Shown piece after piece: positions 8,185 to 16,501 of a stretch of 64,000 bases of DNA. The translations under genes were made by a program, and so were the position numbers. The stretch comes from Parvibaculum sp002684405 (GTDB lineage: Bacteria; Pseudomonadota; Alphaproteobacteria; Parvibaculales; Parvibaculaceae): positions 372,001 through 436,000 of the forward strand of contig OZ223206.1 in the NCBI GenBank assembly GCA_965140395.1. The letters are read 5' to 3'. Every line of letters starts with the position of its first letter. The first letter of the stretch is position 1. The notes under the pieces were generated by a model. That model was given only the letters and a program-made list of their open reading frames with translations. It was not told the DNA's origin and did not search any database.

Positions 8185-8877
8185 ATGCCCCTTTCCAAGG
8201 CCGATATCACGAAAATTCTGGCGCCCGACCCCTGGTTCTCTCGCCAGCCCGAGAACCTGCGCGCCGCGCTGGTTGCCGAGGCGCAGGAGGTTCGTGCCGG
8301 TGCGGGCCACTGGATTTACGACGCGGGCGAAAGCGCGAGTGGGCTCTACGGCACGCTCTCGGGGTCCATTGCCATGCATATCGGGCTCGAGAACGAAGAA
8401 CCCGCGCTGGTCAGTATTATCGGACCCGGCCATATCTTCGGCTATACGGGCCGCTTTCTTGGCGGGCGGCGGATTGCGACCGCCGTGGCGCGCGAGCCCA
8501 CCACCCTGCTCTATCTGCCCGAACGCGGGCTTGAGGCCATTGCCCAAAAAATGCCGGACCTTTGGGTCAGGCTTGCGGAGCTTTCCAGTTTTCATGTGGT
8601 TGCGGGCTTCCGGCTTGCGGTCGCGAATACACGCCCGGCAACACAACGCCTCGCCATCCATTTGCGATTGCTTGCCACGCAGTTCAGCCCCTCGCCCCAT
8701 CTGCCGGTCACACAGGACGAACTGTCGGAAATGACAGGCCTGTCCCGCAAAACGGTGAACCGTGCGTTAGCGGGTTTCGAGAAGGACGGTCTTCTGGCGA
8801 CCGGCTACAAGAGCCTGGAGATACTCGACCCGGCCCGGCTGGCGGCAACGGGACGGCGCAAGGGCGATCGCGACTGA
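8185..8877 (+). CDS. CRP/FNR-family transcriptional regulator, Cys-free (230 aa)
   Basis: N-terminal cyclic-nucleotide-binding-like barrel (about residues 20-125), long dimer helix (about 130-160) and a C-terminal winged helix. The recognition helix reads 'GLSRKTVNRALAGFEKDG'. The protein contains no cysteine, so it cannot carry the Fe-S cluster of FNR. The barrel lacks the full phosphate-binding cassette of cAMP-binding CRP, so the effector is unknown. The Glu of the usual R-E-T-V-x-R recognition motif is replaced by Lys, which predicts a half-site different from TGTGA and TTGAT. The palindrome immediately upstream is indeed unusual. Divergent from the two TauD genes. No Shine-Dalgarno is obvious before the ATG. 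Confidence 0.88.
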   Translation: MPLSKADITKILAPDPWFSRQPENLRAALVAEAQEVRAGAGHWIYDAGESASGLYGTLSGSIAMHIGLENEEPALVSIIGPGHIFGYTGRFLGGRRIATAVAREPTTLLYLPERGLEAIAQKMPDLWVRLAELSSFHVVAGFRLAVANTRPATQRLAIHLRLLATQFSPSPHLPVTQDELSEMTGLSRKTVNRALAGFEKDGLLATGYKSLEILDPARLAATGRRKGDRD

Positions 8878-8884
8878 GACGAAA

Positions 8885-8909
8885 AAGGCGCGTTCGGAGA
8901 ACGCGCCTT
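8885..8909. terminator. Bidirectional terminator hairpin
   Basis: An 11-bp perfect stem, AAGGCGCGTTC / GAACGCGCCTT, with a GGA loop lies between the convergent CRP/FNR and nitronate-monooxygenase genes. It is A-rich on the left and T-rich on the right, so it can serve both strands. Confidence 0.8.
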
Positions 8910-8932
8910 CATCTTGTTCGATTGTCCGCGTC

Positions 8933-9931
8933 TTACTCGGCGGCCTGCGCGCCCGAGAGACCCGCCATGCGGTTGAGGCGGGTGCGAATGATGTCTTCGG
9001 CTTCCGAAACCATCCGCGATACCAGCTCCTGACAGGACGGAATGTCGTGGATAAGGCCCTGCACCATGCCAGCCGACCAGATGCCGTAGTCCGGATCACC
9101 CTCTTCATAGACCTTACGGCCACGAGCACCGGCGACGAGATGGGCAATGTCCTCGATCTTGGCGCCGCCCTTCTTCTCGATGCCGACCACTTCCTGGCTC
9201 ACAGCATTCTTTGCCACGCGGGCCGTGTTGTGGAGCGTGCGGAAGATGAGGTCCGTCTGGCGTTCGTCATTGGCGACGATCTGTTCCTTCACCTTCTGGT
9301 GGATGGCGCTTTCCTTGGTGCACATGAAGCGCGTGCCCATATTGACGCCTTCCGCGCCCAGCGCGAGCGCGGCCACGAGGCCGCGCGCATCGCCGAAGCC
9401 GCCCGAGGCGATCATCGGGATCTTCACCTTGTCGGCTGCCGCCGGAATGAGGATCAGGCCCGGAATATCGTCTTCACCCGGATGACCGGCGCATTCGAAT
9501 CCGTCGATCGAGATCGCGTCGACGCCCATGCGTTCAGCCGACAGCGCATGACGGACGGCGGTGCATTTATGGATGACCTTAATGCCGTGTTCCTTGAAAT
9601 GGTCCACATGCTCCTGCGGCTTGTAGCCCGCGGTCTCCACGATCTGCACGCCGGAGTCGATGATCGCCTGTCGGTATTCCGCATAAGGAGGCGGTGTCAG
9701 CGCCGGCAGGATGGTGAGGTTTACGCCGAAGGGCTTATCCGTCAGCTTCCTGCACTTCTCGATCTCCTTGCGAAGATCGTCCGGCGTGGGCTGCGTCAGC
9801 GCGGTGATGAAGCCCAGCGCGCCGGCATTGGCGACGGCTGCCACCAGTTCCGCCCGACCGACCCATTGCATACCGCCCTGCACGATCGGCGCTTCAACGC
9901 CGAACGTCTCGGTGAATCTTGTCTTGATCAC
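8933..9931 (-). CDS. Nitronate monooxygenase-like FMN protein (332 aa)
   Basis: Member of the 2-nitropropane dioxygenase/nitronate monooxygenase superfamily, an FMN-binding TIM barrel. Diagnostic segments are 'APIVQGGMQWVG' at the N-terminus, 'GFECAGHPGEDD' with the active-site-region His, and 'IPMIASGGFGDARGLVAALALGAEGVNMGTRF', the FMN phosphate site. The family oxidises alkyl nitronates, but many members are NADH:quinone reductases or trans-enoyl reductases, so the assignment is at family level. GTG at 9931 is chosen because GGGAGAG lies 6 bases upstream; a longer in-frame start at 9970 lacks support. A second, distinct member is at 11159, with a LysR regulator between them. Confidence 0.85.
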   Translation of the reverse strand: MIKTRFTETFGVEAPIVQGGMQWVGRAELVAAVANAGALGFITALTQPTPDDLRKEIEKCRKLTDKPFGVNLTILPALTPPPYAEYRQAIIDSGVQIVETAGYKPQEHVDHFKEHGIKVIHKCTAVRHALSAERMGVDAISIDGFECAGHPGEDDIPGLILIPAAADKVKIPMIASGGFGDARGLVAALALGAEGVNMGTRFMCTKESAIHQKVKEQIVANDERQTDLIFRTLHNTARVAKNAVSQEVVGIEKKGGAKIEDIAHLVAGARGRKVYEEGDPDYGIWSAGMVQGLIHDIPSCQELVSRMVSEAEDIIRTRLNRMAGLSGAQAAE

Positions 9932-10136
9932 GTGTCTCTCCCTGAAGGACTGATCGTTTTTTCGAGCCACTCTCCCGGGGCTCGTATTTTCGATCCCCCT
10001 TTCTAGCAGAAAACGACCCCGGTTTGCAGATATCGAATCTCCGAAAACCCAATGGGCTCAAGCCTCTAAGACCTTGAAAACGCGAGGGAAAGGTGTCGGG
10101 TTGCCTATTCGGGATTAATCGATGATATGTTCAGGT

Positions 10137-11042
10137 ATGAACAACGATGCCAGCTGGGACGCCTATCGGATCTTTCTCGCCGTGGCGGAGACGCAAAGTC
10201 TTTCCGCCGCCGGACGGCGTTTGCGCCTCAGCCACGCCACCGTGGGCCGCCACATCTCGGCGCTCGAAACGCAGCTCGGCACGAAGCTTTTCGTGCGCGA
10301 ACAGACCGGCTATGCGCTCTCCGGCGCGGGCGAACGGCTGCGCGCGGAAGTGGAGCCGATGGCGCTGGCCGCCGAGCGCGCACTCCATGCCGCCAACAGC
10401 GCGGATGGCGAAGCGCAAGGGCTCGTCCGGGTCGCCATGCCGCACAGCCTCGCCTGCTACTGGTTCATGCCCTATCTCGGCGAACTCGCAGAGCGGCATC
10501 CCGGTGTCGAAATCGAACTGGTGAACGAAATTGGGCATGTCTCGGTCAAACGGCGCGACGCCGACGTCGTGATCCGTCCCTATGGGCCGGGCCGCGAGAA
10601 TGTGGTCGGCCGCAAGATCGGCCGCATCGGTGTCGGCTTTTATGCCAGCAAAGCCTACGCGGAAACGCATGGCCTGCCTTCGCGCCGCGAGGAATGGCAG
10701 GACCACCGTATCGTTTCCTTCGGCGGCGTTGCGGCGGAGGTGGAGCTTGCCAAATGGCTTGCCCATGTCACCGAGGGCGGGAAGACCGCGCTGCGCTGCG
10801 TGGCGGATGCCGATCTCGTTCAGGCGGTTCGCGCCGGCATCGGCATATCGACGCTCGTCTGCATCACCGGCGACCATTATGAGGACCTGGTGCGTATCGC
10901 GCCGCACAAGCTGGCCAACGGGACGGATATGTGGCTGCTCGCCCATCCCGACCTGCGCGACACCGCGCCCGTGCGCGCCGTCCTCGATTTCATTGCCGAG
11001 AAGGCAAAGGTCGACAGAGACCGCCTTTCGGGCAAAAGCTGA
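10137..11042 (+). CDS. LysR-family transcriptional regulator (301 aa)
   Basis: N-terminal winged helix (about residues 5-65) with 'AETQSLSAAGRRLRLSHATVGRHISALETQLGTKLF', followed by the two-lobed periplasmic-binding-protein-like effector domain. The ATG at 10137 (MNNDAS) is preferred over the upstream ATG at 10122, since the HTH begins at the usual distance. It is divergent from the flavoprotein gene ending its 5' side at 9931 and upstream of another flavoprotein gene at 11159; either could be its target. The 205-bp divergent region shows no obvious palindrome. Confidence 0.88.
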   Translation: MNNDASWDAYRIFLAVAETQSLSAAGRRLRLSHATVGRHISALETQLGTKLFVREQTGYALSGAGERLRAEVEPMALAAERALHAANSADGEAQGLVRVAMPHSLACYWFMPYLGELAERHPGVEIELVNEIGHVSVKRRDADVVIRPYGPGRENVVGRKIGRIGVGFYASKAYAETHGLPSRREEWQDHRIVSFGGVAAEVELAKWLAHVTEGGKTALRCVADADLVQAVRAGIGISTLVCITGDHYEDLVRIAPHKLANGTDMWLLAHPDLRDTAPVRAVLDFIAEKAKVDRDRLSGKS

Positions 11043-11068
11043 CGCTGCGGCATTCCCATCTGTTCAAA

Positions 11069-11083
11069 AACTGACCGTCAGTT
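11069..11083. promoter_or_regulatory. TetR-type operator-like palindrome
   Basis: Perfect inverted repeat AACTGAC-C-GTCAGTT, 76 bp before the flavoprotein start at 11159. Short palindromes of the form ACTGACNGTCAGT are common operators of TetR-family repressors. No TetR gene is present in the window, so the regulator would act in trans (inference). Confidence 0.55.
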
Positions 11084-11158
11084 CTTCATCCAAGGACAAG
11101 CGCGGGAAGAAAATCCGGTCCATAGTCTCCTCCAACAAATTCACATGCGGAGGAAAAC

Positions 11159-12166
11159 ATGGCCCTGCCCGATAGTCTCAAAGGCCGGCTGGAACTGCCG
11201 GTGATCGGTTCGCCGCTCTTTATCGTTTCCGGTCCCGAACTCGTCATCGCCCAGTGCAAGGCGGGGATCGTGGGCTCGTTTCCCGCGCTCAATGCGCGCC
11301 CGGCCCATGTGCTGGAAGAATGGCTCATCCGCATCAAGAGCGAACTGGCCGAATATCAGGCCGCCAATCCGGACAAGAAGGTCGCGCCCTTCGCAGTCAA
11401 CCAGATCTGTCATGCCTCGAACGATCGCCTCGAACACGACATGGAAATGTGCGTGAAGCACGAAGTGCCGATTATCATCACGTCGCTCCGCCCGCCGGAA
11501 GAAGTGGTAAAGGGCGCGCATTCCTATGGCGGCAAGGTCTTTCACGACGTCATCAACGTAAAACATGCGAAGAAGGCCGCCGAACAGGGCGTCGACGGGC
11601 TCATCCTCGTCTGCGCGGGCGCCGGCGGCCATGCGGGCACGCTCTCGCCGTTTGCGCTCGTTCGTGAAGTGAAGCAGTGGTTCGACGGCACGGTGATCCT
11701 GTCGGGCGCCATGTCCGACGGCTGGAGCGTCGCCGGCGCGCTCGCCATGGGTGCGGACCTTGCCTATCTCGGCACGCGCTTCGTCGCCACGCAGGAAGCG
11801 AATGCGGATGCCGCCTACAAACAGAACCTCATCGAGCACAGCGCCGAGGACATCGTTTATTCGAACCTCTTTACCGGCGTTCACGGCAACTACCTTGCGC
11901 CCTCCATCGCCGCCGCAGGGCTCGATCCCAACAATCTGCCCGAAGCCGACAAGTCGAAGATGAATTTCGGCTCCGGCGGCAACATGAAGCAGAAGGCCTG
12001 GAAGGACATCTGGGGTTCCGGCCAGGGCATCGGCCAGATCAAGGATGCGCCCCCTGTTGGCGAGCTCATCGACCGGTTGAAGAGCGAATATGTGCAGGCC
12101 TGCCGCGAATTCGCCGAGCGCATGCCGGCGGAAGCACTTCAGGGTCTGAAGGCTGCCGCCGAGTGA
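11159..12166 (+). CDS. Nitronate monooxygenase-like FMN protein (335 aa)
   Basis: Second FMN TIM-barrel protein of the nitronate monooxygenase superfamily. The N-terminal 'LPVIGSPLFIVSGPELV', the central 'LVCAGAGGHAGTLS' with the conserved His, and 'VILSGAMSDGWSVAGALAMGADLAYLGTRF' (flavin phosphate site) are class hallmarks. The C-terminal 'FGSGGNMKQKAWKDIWGSGQGIG' segment belongs to the subgroup often annotated as enoyl-ACP reductase II-like or 2-nitropropane dioxygenase. GGAGGAAAAC gives a strong ribosome binding site. A TetR-type palindrome lies in the leader and a strong terminator follows the stop. Confidence 0.87.
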   Translation: MALPDSLKGRLELPVIGSPLFIVSGPELVIAQCKAGIVGSFPALNARPAHVLEEWLIRIKSELAEYQAANPDKKVAPFAVNQICHASNDRLEHDMEMCVKHEVPIIITSLRPPEEVVKGAHSYGGKVFHDVINVKHAKKAAEQGVDGLILVCAGAGGHAGTLSPFALVREVKQWFDGTVILSGAMSDGWSVAGALAMGADLAYLGTRFVATQEANADAAYKQNLIEHSAEDIVYSNLFTGVHGNYLAPSIAAAGLDPNNLPEADKSKMNFGSGGNMKQKAWKDIWGSGQGIGQIKDAPPVGELIDRLKSEYVQACREFAERMPAEALQGLKAAAE

Positions 12167-12189
12167 TTACGACGGCCTGAAAAAATGTG

Positions 12190-12219
12190 GCCCCGGCCTT
12201 CCCGGCCGGGGCTTTTTTT
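12190..12219 (+). terminator. Rho-independent terminator
   Basis: A 9-bp GC stem, GCCCCGGCC / GGCCGGGGC, with loop TTCCC is followed by seven T residues. It directly follows the second nitronate-monooxygenase-like gene. Confidence 0.93.
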
Positions 12220-12276
12220 GTGCTGACCGCCTCGAGTGTTCCTGATATGTACTCACTCCTGTCAAGGGAGCCATTC

Positions 12277-12888
12277 ATGTCGGAAGAACTGATTTTCTAC
12301 ACAAACCCCATGTCTCGCGGGCGCATCACGCGCTGGATGCTGGAAGAGGTCGGCGCACCCTATCGCACCGAAATTCTCGACTACGGCACCACGATGAAAG
12401 ACGCCGACTATCTGGCCATCAACCCGATGGGCAAGGTGCCTGCCATCAAGCATGGCGACAGGGTCGTGACGGAATGTGCGGCGATCTGTGCCTATCTCGC
12501 CGATGCCTTTCCCGAAGCGGGGCTTGCCCCCGCCCCGCAGGATCGGGCGGACTATTATCGTTGGCTGTTCTTTGCCGCGGGCCCGGTGGAAGCCGTGCTT
12601 GCGGATGCCTCCCTCGGCGTCAAGCCCACCGCCGATCAGGAGCGCATGGTCGGCTATGGCAGCCTGGCTGCGGTGAGCGACGCTCTCGAAGGAGCCGTGA
12701 AGGGCAAGCGCTACATTGCCGGCGACCGCTTCTCGGCGGCCGATGTCTATGTCGCCTTCCAGATAGACTGGGCAATGCATAGCGGCGCGTTCGAGAAACG
12801 GCAGGCCTTTATCGATTATTGCACCCACCTCAATGAAAGGCCTGCCTGCAAGCGAGTGGCGGAAATCGACGGTCCCGTTCCTTCCTGA
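12277..12888 (+). CDS. Glutathione S-transferase family protein (203 aa)
   Basis: N-terminal thioredoxin-fold domain (about residues 1-78) with 'YTNPMSRGRITRWMLEEVG' and the cis-Pro loop 'GKVPAIKHGD' followed by 'TECAAICAYLAD', which binds the gamma-Glu of glutathione. The C-terminal all-helical domain carries the N-capping 'FSAADVYVAFQI' motif. Cytosolic GST; the electrophilic substrate is unknown. The ATG at 12277 is used, as upstream in-frame sequence runs through the terminator. It is a monocistron flanked by two terminators. Confidence 0.88.
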   Translation: MSEELIFYTNPMSRGRITRWMLEEVGAPYRTEILDYGTTMKDADYLAINPMGKVPAIKHGDRVVTECAAICAYLADAFPEAGLAPAPQDRADYYRWLFFAAGPVEAVLADASLGVKPTADQERMVGYGSLAAVSDALEGAVKGKRYIAGDRFSAADVYVAFQIDWAMHSGAFEKRQAFIDYCTHLNERPACKRVAEIDGPVPS

Positions 12889-12896
12889 TACGGATG

Positions 12897-12929
12897 AAAA
12901 GGGGCCCGGACCGGTGCCGGGCCCCTTTT
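12897..12929. terminator. Bidirectional terminator hairpin
   Basis: A 13-bp stem, AAAAGGGGCCCGG / CCGGGCCCCTTTT, with a 7-base loop lies between the GST gene and the convergent small membrane-peptide gene. The A and T tails make it usable from both sides. Confidence 0.92.
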
Positions 12930-12931
12930 CG

Positions 12932-13042
12932 TCACACCACATAGGGACCGAGGCCGAACACGGCCAGCGTGAATAGATAGGTCCAGAGGATGGCGACGGC
13001 CATCAGATAAACGATCGCTTCGGCTTTTCTGAAGGGGTTCAT
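12932..13042 (-). CDS. Unannotated small membrane protein (36 aa)
   Basis: A short gene readable as MNPFRKAEAIVYLMAVAILW and onward to a TGA, 36 residues in all. It has a charged N-terminus (Arg, Lys, Glu) followed by one hydrophobic helix of about 22 residues, ending GLGPYVV. A strong ribosome binding site, GGAGAGAAGGAA, sits just before the ATG. It lies 31 bases downstream of the epimerase gene on the same strand and ends at the shared terminator, so it looks like the last cistron of that operon. Single-helix proteins of this size often modulate membrane complexes. Function unknown. Confidence 0.65.
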   Translation of the reverse strand: MNPFRKAEAIVYLMAVAILWTYLFTLAVFGLGPYVV

Positions 13043-13073
13043 TTCCTTCTCTCCATTGCCATGGGTTGCGCGG

Positions 13074-14099
13074 TCACGCGGTGGCCGCGTTTTTTCGCGA
13101 GGCTGCGAGCGCCTTGACCTGCGGACGCTTGATGCAACCGAGTTCGATCAGGCTGTCACGCAAGGCGGCTTCGACGGGCGTGCGGGGCTCTTCGCCGAGA
13201 AAGGCGACAAGCTTCGCGTTGTCGAGACGGAGGGGACGCTGCCAGAGGTAGCGCATCTCCAGCATCTCGCGGAACATCTCCACAAAGGGCGAAGCAAGAC
13301 GGATCGCCCACCAGGGGAGGCCGCGGATGGGGAGCTTTTCATTGCCCGCCGCGCGGCGCGTTGCATGCGCCAGATCGATCCCGCGCTCGAACCAGAAGCC
13401 TTCGAAATGGAACCGCTCGAAGGGCGCAAGATCGTCCCTGCGCTCGACGAGCTGCGCAAAGGTCTCGCCAAGGTCGGGCAGATAGGCCCAGTCATGCCCC
13501 ACTTGCGGCGCGCCCGGATAGACGACACGGCGAAGCTTCTTGCCCGGCGTCACCACGCCCGCGGCAAACCAGTTATTGGCCGAAAGCCCGCCAAGGAAGT
13601 CGCCCGCGCGAACGATCAGCACCTGTGTGCCTTCCTGCGCAACTTCACGCAGGCGGTTCTCCATCTGCACGCGGATACGGCCTTTGCGTGTTTTCGGGTT
13701 CTGCGGCGCCTCCTCCGCAATGAACGCCCCGGCATCGGGACCAAAATTATAGACAGTGCCCGGAAAAGCGATCATTGCGCCGCTAGCCTTCGCCGCGGCG
13801 ATGGTGCTTTCGAGCATGGGGAGCGCCAACCCCTTCCAGTTGCGGTAGCCGGGCGGGTTCGCCCCGTGAAAGATGAGATCGACGCCCTGTGCCGCGGCGA
13901 TCACATCGGCGGGGTTCATGGCATCGCCCTTCACCCATTCAACGGGACCCAGCGCGGCATGAGCCTTGGCTGCAGCTTTCGGCTTGCGGTTGAGAGCGCG
14001 GATCGTCCAGCCGCGCGCGGCCAGCGCCCTGGTAACGGCGCCGCCGATACCACCGGTGGCGCCGATGATGAGGGCTGTCTTCTGAGATTTATCGGTCAT
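13074..14099 (-). CDS. NAD(P)-dependent epimerase/dehydratase-like protein (341 aa)
   Basis: Extended (atypical) SDR-fold protein. It begins with the dinucleotide motif 'IIGATGGIGGAVTRALAARG' and has 'GDAMNPADVIAAAQGVDLIFHGANP' after the second strand. The catalytic Tyr/Lys are not cleanly visible, so it may be an NmrA-like or reductase-type member rather than a true sugar epimerase. The ATG at 14099 follows GGAGGTG at ideal spacing; the GTG at 14108 lies inside that site. It is divergent from a LysR regulator across a region with two ATTCAT palindromes and followed by a 36-residue membrane-peptide gene. Confidence 0.8.
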   Translation of the reverse strand: MTDKSQKTALIIGATGGIGGAVTRALAARGWTIRALNRKPKAAAKAHAALGPVEWVKGDAMNPADVIAAAQGVDLIFHGANPPGYRNWKGLALPMLESTIAAAKASGAMIAFPGTVYNFGPDAGAFIAEEAPQNPKTRKGRIRVQMENRLREVAQEGTQVLIVRAGDFLGGLSANNWFAAGVVTPGKKLRRVVYPGAPQVGHDWAYLPDLGETFAQLVERRDDLAPFERFHFEGFWFERGIDLAHATRRAAGNEKLPIRGLPWWAIRLASPFVEMFREMLEMRYLWQRPLRLDNAKLVAFLGEEPRTPVEAALRDSLIELGCIKRPQVKALAASRKNAATA

Positions 14100-14137
14100 G
14101 GGGATCACCTCCGTTGTTGATGAGGCGAAGGTGTCCT

Positions 14138-14197
14138 ATTCATGTTTGAATATGAATTGCCTTTATCTCTCTATCTGATATTCATATTCGTATGAAT
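14138..14197. promoter_or_regulatory. Paired ATTCAT palindromes, candidate LysR operators
   Basis: Two inverted repeats share the half-site ATTCAT: ATTCAT-N8-ATGAAT at 14138-14157 and ATTCATA-TTCG-TATGAAT at 14180-14197. Their centres are 41 bp apart, about four helical turns. They fill the divergent region between the epimerase gene and the LysR gene, and the second includes the LysR start codon. This is the layout of an auto-regulated LysR divergon with recognition and activation sites. Confidence 0.65.
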
Positions 14198-15103
14198 AAA
14201 CCGGACCCAGGCTGGGAATATTACCGCTCCTTCCTTGCGGTGATGCGCGAGGGAAGCCTGTCGGGCGCCGCGCGCCTGCTGGGCCTCACCCAGCCAACGG
14301 TCGGACGCCATGTCGACGCGCTGGAGGATGCGCTGGGCGTCAGTCTCTTCATGCGCTCGCAAAACGGGCTGTCCCCAACCGATAGCGCGCTCTCCCTCAT
14401 GCCCCATGCCGAGGCCATGGCGAGCGCGGCGGAGGCGCTCCAGCGCGCGGCCAGCGGCACGGCGGACGAGGATCGCGGCACGGTCCGCCTCACCGCGAGT
14501 GAAATCATCGGCACCGAGGTGCTGCCTCCCATGCTCACCTCGTTCCGGGCAAAACACCCGCTGATCGAGATCGAAATGATGATCTCCAACCGGAACAGCG
14601 ATCTTCTCAGGCGTGAGGCCGATATCGCGATCCGCATGGCGCAACCGACGCAAAGCGCGCTGGTGGCAAAGAAAGTCGGCACGGTGCATCTCGGCCTCCA
14701 TGCTCATCCTGCCTATATCGAAAAATACGGCCTTCCCTCCAGCCTGGAGGAGCTACGCGAACATCCGGTGATCGGCTACGATCGGAACGCTTCCATCCGG
14801 CGGCTCAACCTGTCGGGCATCGAGCTTACGCGGGATTTCTTCTCCTATCGCTGCGACAGCGATGTGGCCCAATACGCCATGCTGAAAGCGGGATATGGCA
14901 TCGGTGTCTGCCAATATCCCCTCGGGGCACGGGATGGGCTCGTCTCATTCATGCCGGAAGCATTCGACTTCCCGCTCGATATCTGGATCGTCATGCATGA
15001 GGATCTGCGCGGAAACCGCCGGATGAGGCTGATATTCGACCATCTGGCCGAGACATTGGCGGCCTATGCCAGGGCCGCCGGACGCCCTGCCCGCAAGGCC
15101 TGA
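14192..15103 (+). CDS. LysR-family transcriptional regulator (303 aa)
   Basis: Winged-helix N-terminus (about residues 8-67) with 'REGSLSGAARLLGLTQPTVGRHVDALEDALGVSLF', then a substrate-binding domain with 'DIAIRMAQPTQSALVAKKVG'. The start ATG at 14192 is part of a perfect palindrome, so DNA binding could block both transcription and translation start. The probable target is the divergent epimerase operon at 14099 (inference from location). The inducer is unknown. Confidence 0.88.
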   Translation: MNKPDPGWEYYRSFLAVMREGSLSGAARLLGLTQPTVGRHVDALEDALGVSLFMRSQNGLSPTDSALSLMPHAEAMASAAEALQRAASGTADEDRGTVRLTASEIIGTEVLPPMLTSFRAKHPLIEIEMMISNRNSDLLRREADIAIRMAQPTQSALVAKKVGTVHLGLHAHPAYIEKYGLPSSLEELREHPVIGYDRNASIRRLNLSGIELTRDFFSYRCDSDVAQYAMLKAGYGIGVCQYPLGARDGLVSFMPEAFDFPLDIWIVMHEDLRGNRRMRLIFDHLAETLAAYARAAGRPARKA

Positions 15104-15195
15104 CGCAGCGTCTTCCGTCCCCCTCTCGCCCTGAGCGCATCCGGCTGCTATATCACTGCCAAATCTCTCGTATCTCAGCTTGAGGACCCATTTTC

Positions 15196-16431
15196 ATGTC
15201 GCAAGCCGCCAAGAGCGCATCGGCTACCGCCGGAAACCCCAATCCCCCGCTTGCCCCGTTCAACTGGGAAGACCCGCTGCTGCTGGACGAGCAGCTCACC
15301 GAGGAAGAGCGGATGGTGCGCGACAGCGCGCGCGCCTATGCGGACGAAAAGCTCATGACCCGCGTGAAGGAAGCCAATCGCAACGAGATCTTCCATCGCG
15401 AGATCATGAACGAGATGGGCGCCCAAGGCATGCTGGGCTGCACGCTGCCGGAAGATTATGGCTGCGCCGGTCTTTCCTATGTCTGCTACGGGCTCGTCGC
15501 CCGCGAGGTGGAACGCGTCGACAGCGGCTACCGTTCGGCGATGAGTGTTCAGTCCTCGCTCGTCATGCACCCGATCAACGCCTATGGCACGGAAGAGCAG
15601 AAGCAGAAATTCCTGCCCAAACTTGCAAGCGGCGAATTCGTCGGCTGCTTCGGCCTGACCGAACCCGATCACGGCTCCGACCCGGGCTCCATGAAGACAC
15701 GGGCGAAGAAGGTCGATGGCGGCTACATCCTCAATGGCGCGAAGATGTGGATCACCAACTCCCCCATCGCCGACATTGCGGTCGTCTGGGCTAAGCTCGA
15801 GGAAGACGGCAAGGACAACATCCGCGGCTTCATCGTCGAGCGCAGCATGAAGGGCTTCGAGACGCCCAAGATCGAAGGCAAGTTCTCGCTTCGCGCGTCC
15901 ATCACCGGCGAGATTTCATTGTCGGATGTGTTCGTACCCGACGAAAACCTTCTGCCGCATGTGCGCGGGCTTGCCGGCCCCTTCGGTTGTCTCAACCGGG
16001 CGCGCTACGGCATTGCCTGGGGCGCGATGGGCGCTGCGGAATTCTGCTGGCATGCGGCGCGGCAGTACACGCTCGACCGGACCCAGTTCGGCCGGCCGCT
16101 GGCTGCAAACCAGCTCGTCCAGAAAAAGCTCGCCGACATGCAGACCGAAATCACGCTCGGCCTGCAGGGCTGCCTGCAACTCGGCCGTCTCTTCGACGAG
16201 AACAAGGCCGCGCCTGCCGCCATCTCGCTCATGAAGCGGAACAATTGCGGCAAGGCGCTGGATATCGCCCGCGTCGCGCGCGACATGCATGGCGGCAACG
16301 GCGTTTCCGACGAGTATCACGTCATTCGTCACGTGATGAATCTCGAAGCGGTGAACACCTATGAGGGTACGCATGACGTCCATGCGCTGATCCTCGGCCG
16401 CGAACAGACGGGCATCCAGGCGTTCAGCTGA
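15196..16431 (+). CDS. gcdH: Glutaryl-CoA dehydrogenase (411 aa)
   Basis: FAD-dependent acyl-CoA dehydrogenase that oxidatively decarboxylates glutaryl-CoA to crotonyl-CoA in lysine, tryptophan and dicarboxylate degradation. Segments diagnostic for GcdH rather than other acyl-CoA dehydrogenases are 'VDSGYRSAMSVQSSL', 'GCFGLTEPDHGSDPGSM', and the C-terminal 'TYEGTHDVHALILGR' holding the catalytic base (E390). The Arg of 'DSGYRSAMS' is the residue that binds the glutaryl gamma-carboxylate in the family. Length matches known GcdH. It is a single gene with its own terminator. Electrons would go to ETF, which is not encoded here. Confidence 0.93.
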   Translation: MSQAAKSASATAGNPNPPLAPFNWEDPLLLDEQLTEEERMVRDSARAYADEKLMTRVKEANRNEIFHREIMNEMGAQGMLGCTLPEDYGCAGLSYVCYGLVAREVERVDSGYRSAMSVQSSLVMHPINAYGTEEQKQKFLPKLASGEFVGCFGLTEPDHGSDPGSMKTRAKKVDGGYILNGAKMWITNSPIADIAVVWAKLEEDGKDNIRGFIVERSMKGFETPKIEGKFSLRASITGEISLSDVFVPDENLLPHVRGLAGPFGCLNRARYGIAWGAMGAAEFCWHAARQYTLDRTQFGRPLAANQLVQKKLADMQTEITLGLQGCLQLGRLFDENKAAPAAISLMKRNNCGKALDIARVARDMHGGNGVSDEYHVIRHVMNLEAVNTYEGTHDVHALILGREQTGIQAFS

Positions 16432-16454
16432 TCCAGCCGCGGTATCCAGTTGGA

Positions 16455-16482
16455 AAAGGCCGGCATCGCTGCCGGCCTTTTT
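16455..16482 (+). terminator. Rho-independent terminator of gcdH
   Basis: A 10-bp stem, AAAGGCCGGC / GCCGGCCTTT, with loop ATCGCT continues into a run of T residues. It lies between gcdH and the convergent DUF882 gene and may also serve the latter. Confidence 0.9.
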
Positions 16483-16501
16483 CGTGCGTCGAATACCGAA
16501 A

